Part shown: positions 62,414-64,000 of the stretch, in pieces
Numbering within the stretch: the first letter of the stretch is position 1
Layout: each line of letters opens with the position of its first letter
The notes under the pieces: generated by a model
What the model was told of the DNA's origin: nothing
What the model saw: the letters and a program-made list of their open reading frames with translations, nothing else
Databases searched by the model: none
Position numbers and translations under genes: made by a program
Assembly: GCA_028023455.1 (NCBI GenBank)
Contig: JAQFVV010012402.1
Coordinates: forward strand, 10,272,292 to 10,336,291
From: Epiperipatus broadwayi
Lineage: Eukaryota > Onychophora > Udeonychophora > Euonychophora > Peripatidae
Reading direction: 5' to 3'
DNA: 64,000 bases

Positions 62414-62853
62414 AACTGAAACACACAGGCTTAGTTATTACATAGTAAAGATGTCTGCCCATCTCTTGTATATGCACTAAATGGATTATGTCCTGTACAT
62501 GAGAGATCAGATTGACCTTAGATCAACATGGGTGTGACAAGAATCTTGGCCTCAGGGTGCCTTTGAGCATTCCATCATCAGATTTTCAATTGGATGGACA
62601 GTTGAAGAGTTGGAGTGTGGAGTAGATTAAAGCCTGTCCATTAAAGTATGAGGATTGGCTATCTTAATATATATCTGAGCGCTTATAGCATATACGTGTG
62701 GAGTAATCTGGACCAACTCATGATTGCTGGTTTAGCATGAAATACGTGTATTGGTGATTATTTATCTTTTCAACATATATGTGTTCAAGTGTATCAGTGT
62801 TATGAGATAGTATGAGGAATGGTGTGAAAGTCTGTGCTCATATACCCTATATA
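62414..62853 (+). mobile_element. FB-A repeat, centre plus right arm, with 15-bp direct repeats
   Basis: The block contains ccatcatcagattttcaat, gtagattaaagcctgtccat, ctggaccaactcatgattgc and gaaatacgtgtattggtgat, ending in gaaagtctgtgctcatatac. It is flanked by ttaaaatcttataat at 62399-62413 and 62854-62868. The first ~110 bp (aactgaaacacacaggctta on) has no counterpart in the other copies. Confidence 0.8.
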
Positions 62854-62868
62854 TTAAAATCTTATAAT

Positions 62869-64000
62869 GAATAATTATGCATTATTTGTTTACATTGTAT
62901 ATGTACCAATGAAAGGAATTTCAACTTAATTTTAAACATTTTAAATATTTGGTTAATTCTTAAATAATTGCCAGATTAAATATTGGCAGGTGTTTGCTTA
63001 TAGAAAATTATGAGGTAATCTTAAACTTTACTAAAGAGTCAGACTTGTCAAGCTGATAAATTTTTACCTTTTCTTTTCTTTTAATCTATTCCGTATCATT
63101 GTGCTGTTCTAATTGTACTTTTAAATTTGGGAGAGCCGATATATTTCAAATTTCATAAAAAGTTTTTAAATTTAAGCTGAATCCTATTTATTTAAATGAA
63201 ATCAAATTTACTTGTAGAAATGTAGTTTATTATGATTTGCATTTAAAATATATCAATTCTTCCTTTTCAGTCACATACAATAAAACTCTTTTATGATAGT
63301 AATCTATACAAATATATTTAAATCAAATATTAAGAATACATACAGTATTACAATTACATAAAATATTAAAACTGCGAATAAAAAAATAAAATCATATTGC
63401 CCTACATAACTTTGAAAGTCAATTTATATTAAATTTCTACGATAATGTTCTTGCTTTCAAACCGAAAATATTAAGAAGAAATATAATAAAATGAACAAAT
63501 AATTCTTTTAAATTTTGTTTTGATATTTATTTCAGAAAATAAGGTGTTAATTTTAAAATAACTTTTTCAAGTTACAAGTGTTTGTGTAAAGTGCATCTTA
63601 AGAGATTATTTATGATTTTTGAGACTTTTAATTACTTATACCAAAGGTATTCTAGATTTGTATTTTCGATAATTGAAAACTAAAAGTTTAAATTACATTA
63701 TGAGGAATTTTTTTCAGTTTTTTAAATAAAATAAATAGACATATAATTATTTACTATATTAATTAATTGATAATACATATTAAGTTGAACTTACATACTC
63801 AGCCTTACTTTGGGAATAATTTTAGTTACTTGTTAAAGTAAATTGATGGTCATAGAAAGGAGTTTTTTTGTTTATATCTATTCAGCCATAATACTTTCTG
63901 CTAAATTTATGCATGATTTATCATTATGTAAAAATTTGTAAACTACTTTGTGTCATAATATGGATGCATTTCATTTTGAATTAGGTAGACATCTTTAAAA
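62869..64000. other. AT-rich non-coding stretch
   Basis: Nothing recognisable to the end of the window. Confidence 0.5.

Overview
The window is AT-rich eukaryotic DNA, by eye about three quarters A+T, and almost certainly from an animal. I infer this from its repeat content: Penelope-like retroelements (PLEs), a hAT transposon of the vertebrate/invertebrate ZBED5/FAM200-like type, non-LTR retrotransposon 3' ends, tRNA-derived SINEs with poly(A) tails, many palindromic MITE-like elements and (AT)n microsatellites. An AT-rich invertebrate (for example a mollusc, chelicerate or cnidarian) fits, but the sequence alone does not fix the lineage. I found no intact host protein-coding gene, no rRNA and no functional tRNA. 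The long gene-free stretches look like intergenic or intronic DNA.

Layout. 1-138 is an end fragment of a palindromic repeat that recurs at about 61.7-62.4 kb. 240-4600 is a head-to-head pair of nearly full-length but decayed PLEs, left copy on the minus strand and right copy on the plus strand. 7.25-7.9 kb is a fold-back element, and 8.0-8.9 kb is a LINE 3' end with a CATCA tail. 9.8 kb and 16.3-16.6 kb carry three copies of one tRNA-derived SINE family with clear target-site duplications. 10.4-12.1 kb holds two tandem repeats and a short telomere-like motif. 17-20 kb holds hairpin repeats and a long (AT)n tract. 23.4-27.9 kb is a second inverted PLE pair, disrupted by a roughly 2.5 kb segment on the left and a roughly 0.7 kb segment on the right. 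30.15-31.0 kb is a third PLE with an inverted N-terminal piece. 34.1 and 35.7 kb carry two oppositely oriented 3' ends of one LINE family. 36.2-37.5 kb is another inverted PLE pair. 39.3-41.9 kb is a PLE interrupted by a 1637-bp hAT element with an exact 8-bp target duplication. 47.7-52.2, 57.9 and 62.4-62.9 kb contain copies of a palindromic repeat family, called FB-A here. 55.9-56.6 kb is a sixth PLE fragment. 58.3 kb is a 320-bp palindrome related to a repeat at 31.0 kb.

The elements do not form a pathway. What links them is transposition history. Four of six PLE loci show the same minus-then-plus arrangement, elements are nested in one another, and several MITE families are near-perfect palindromes. 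No element appears able to encode a complete active protein: every PLE and LINE reading frame is broken, and the hAT keeps only the C-terminal part of its transposase. Element boundaries were judged by eye. Percent identities, copy numbers and clade names need alignment.
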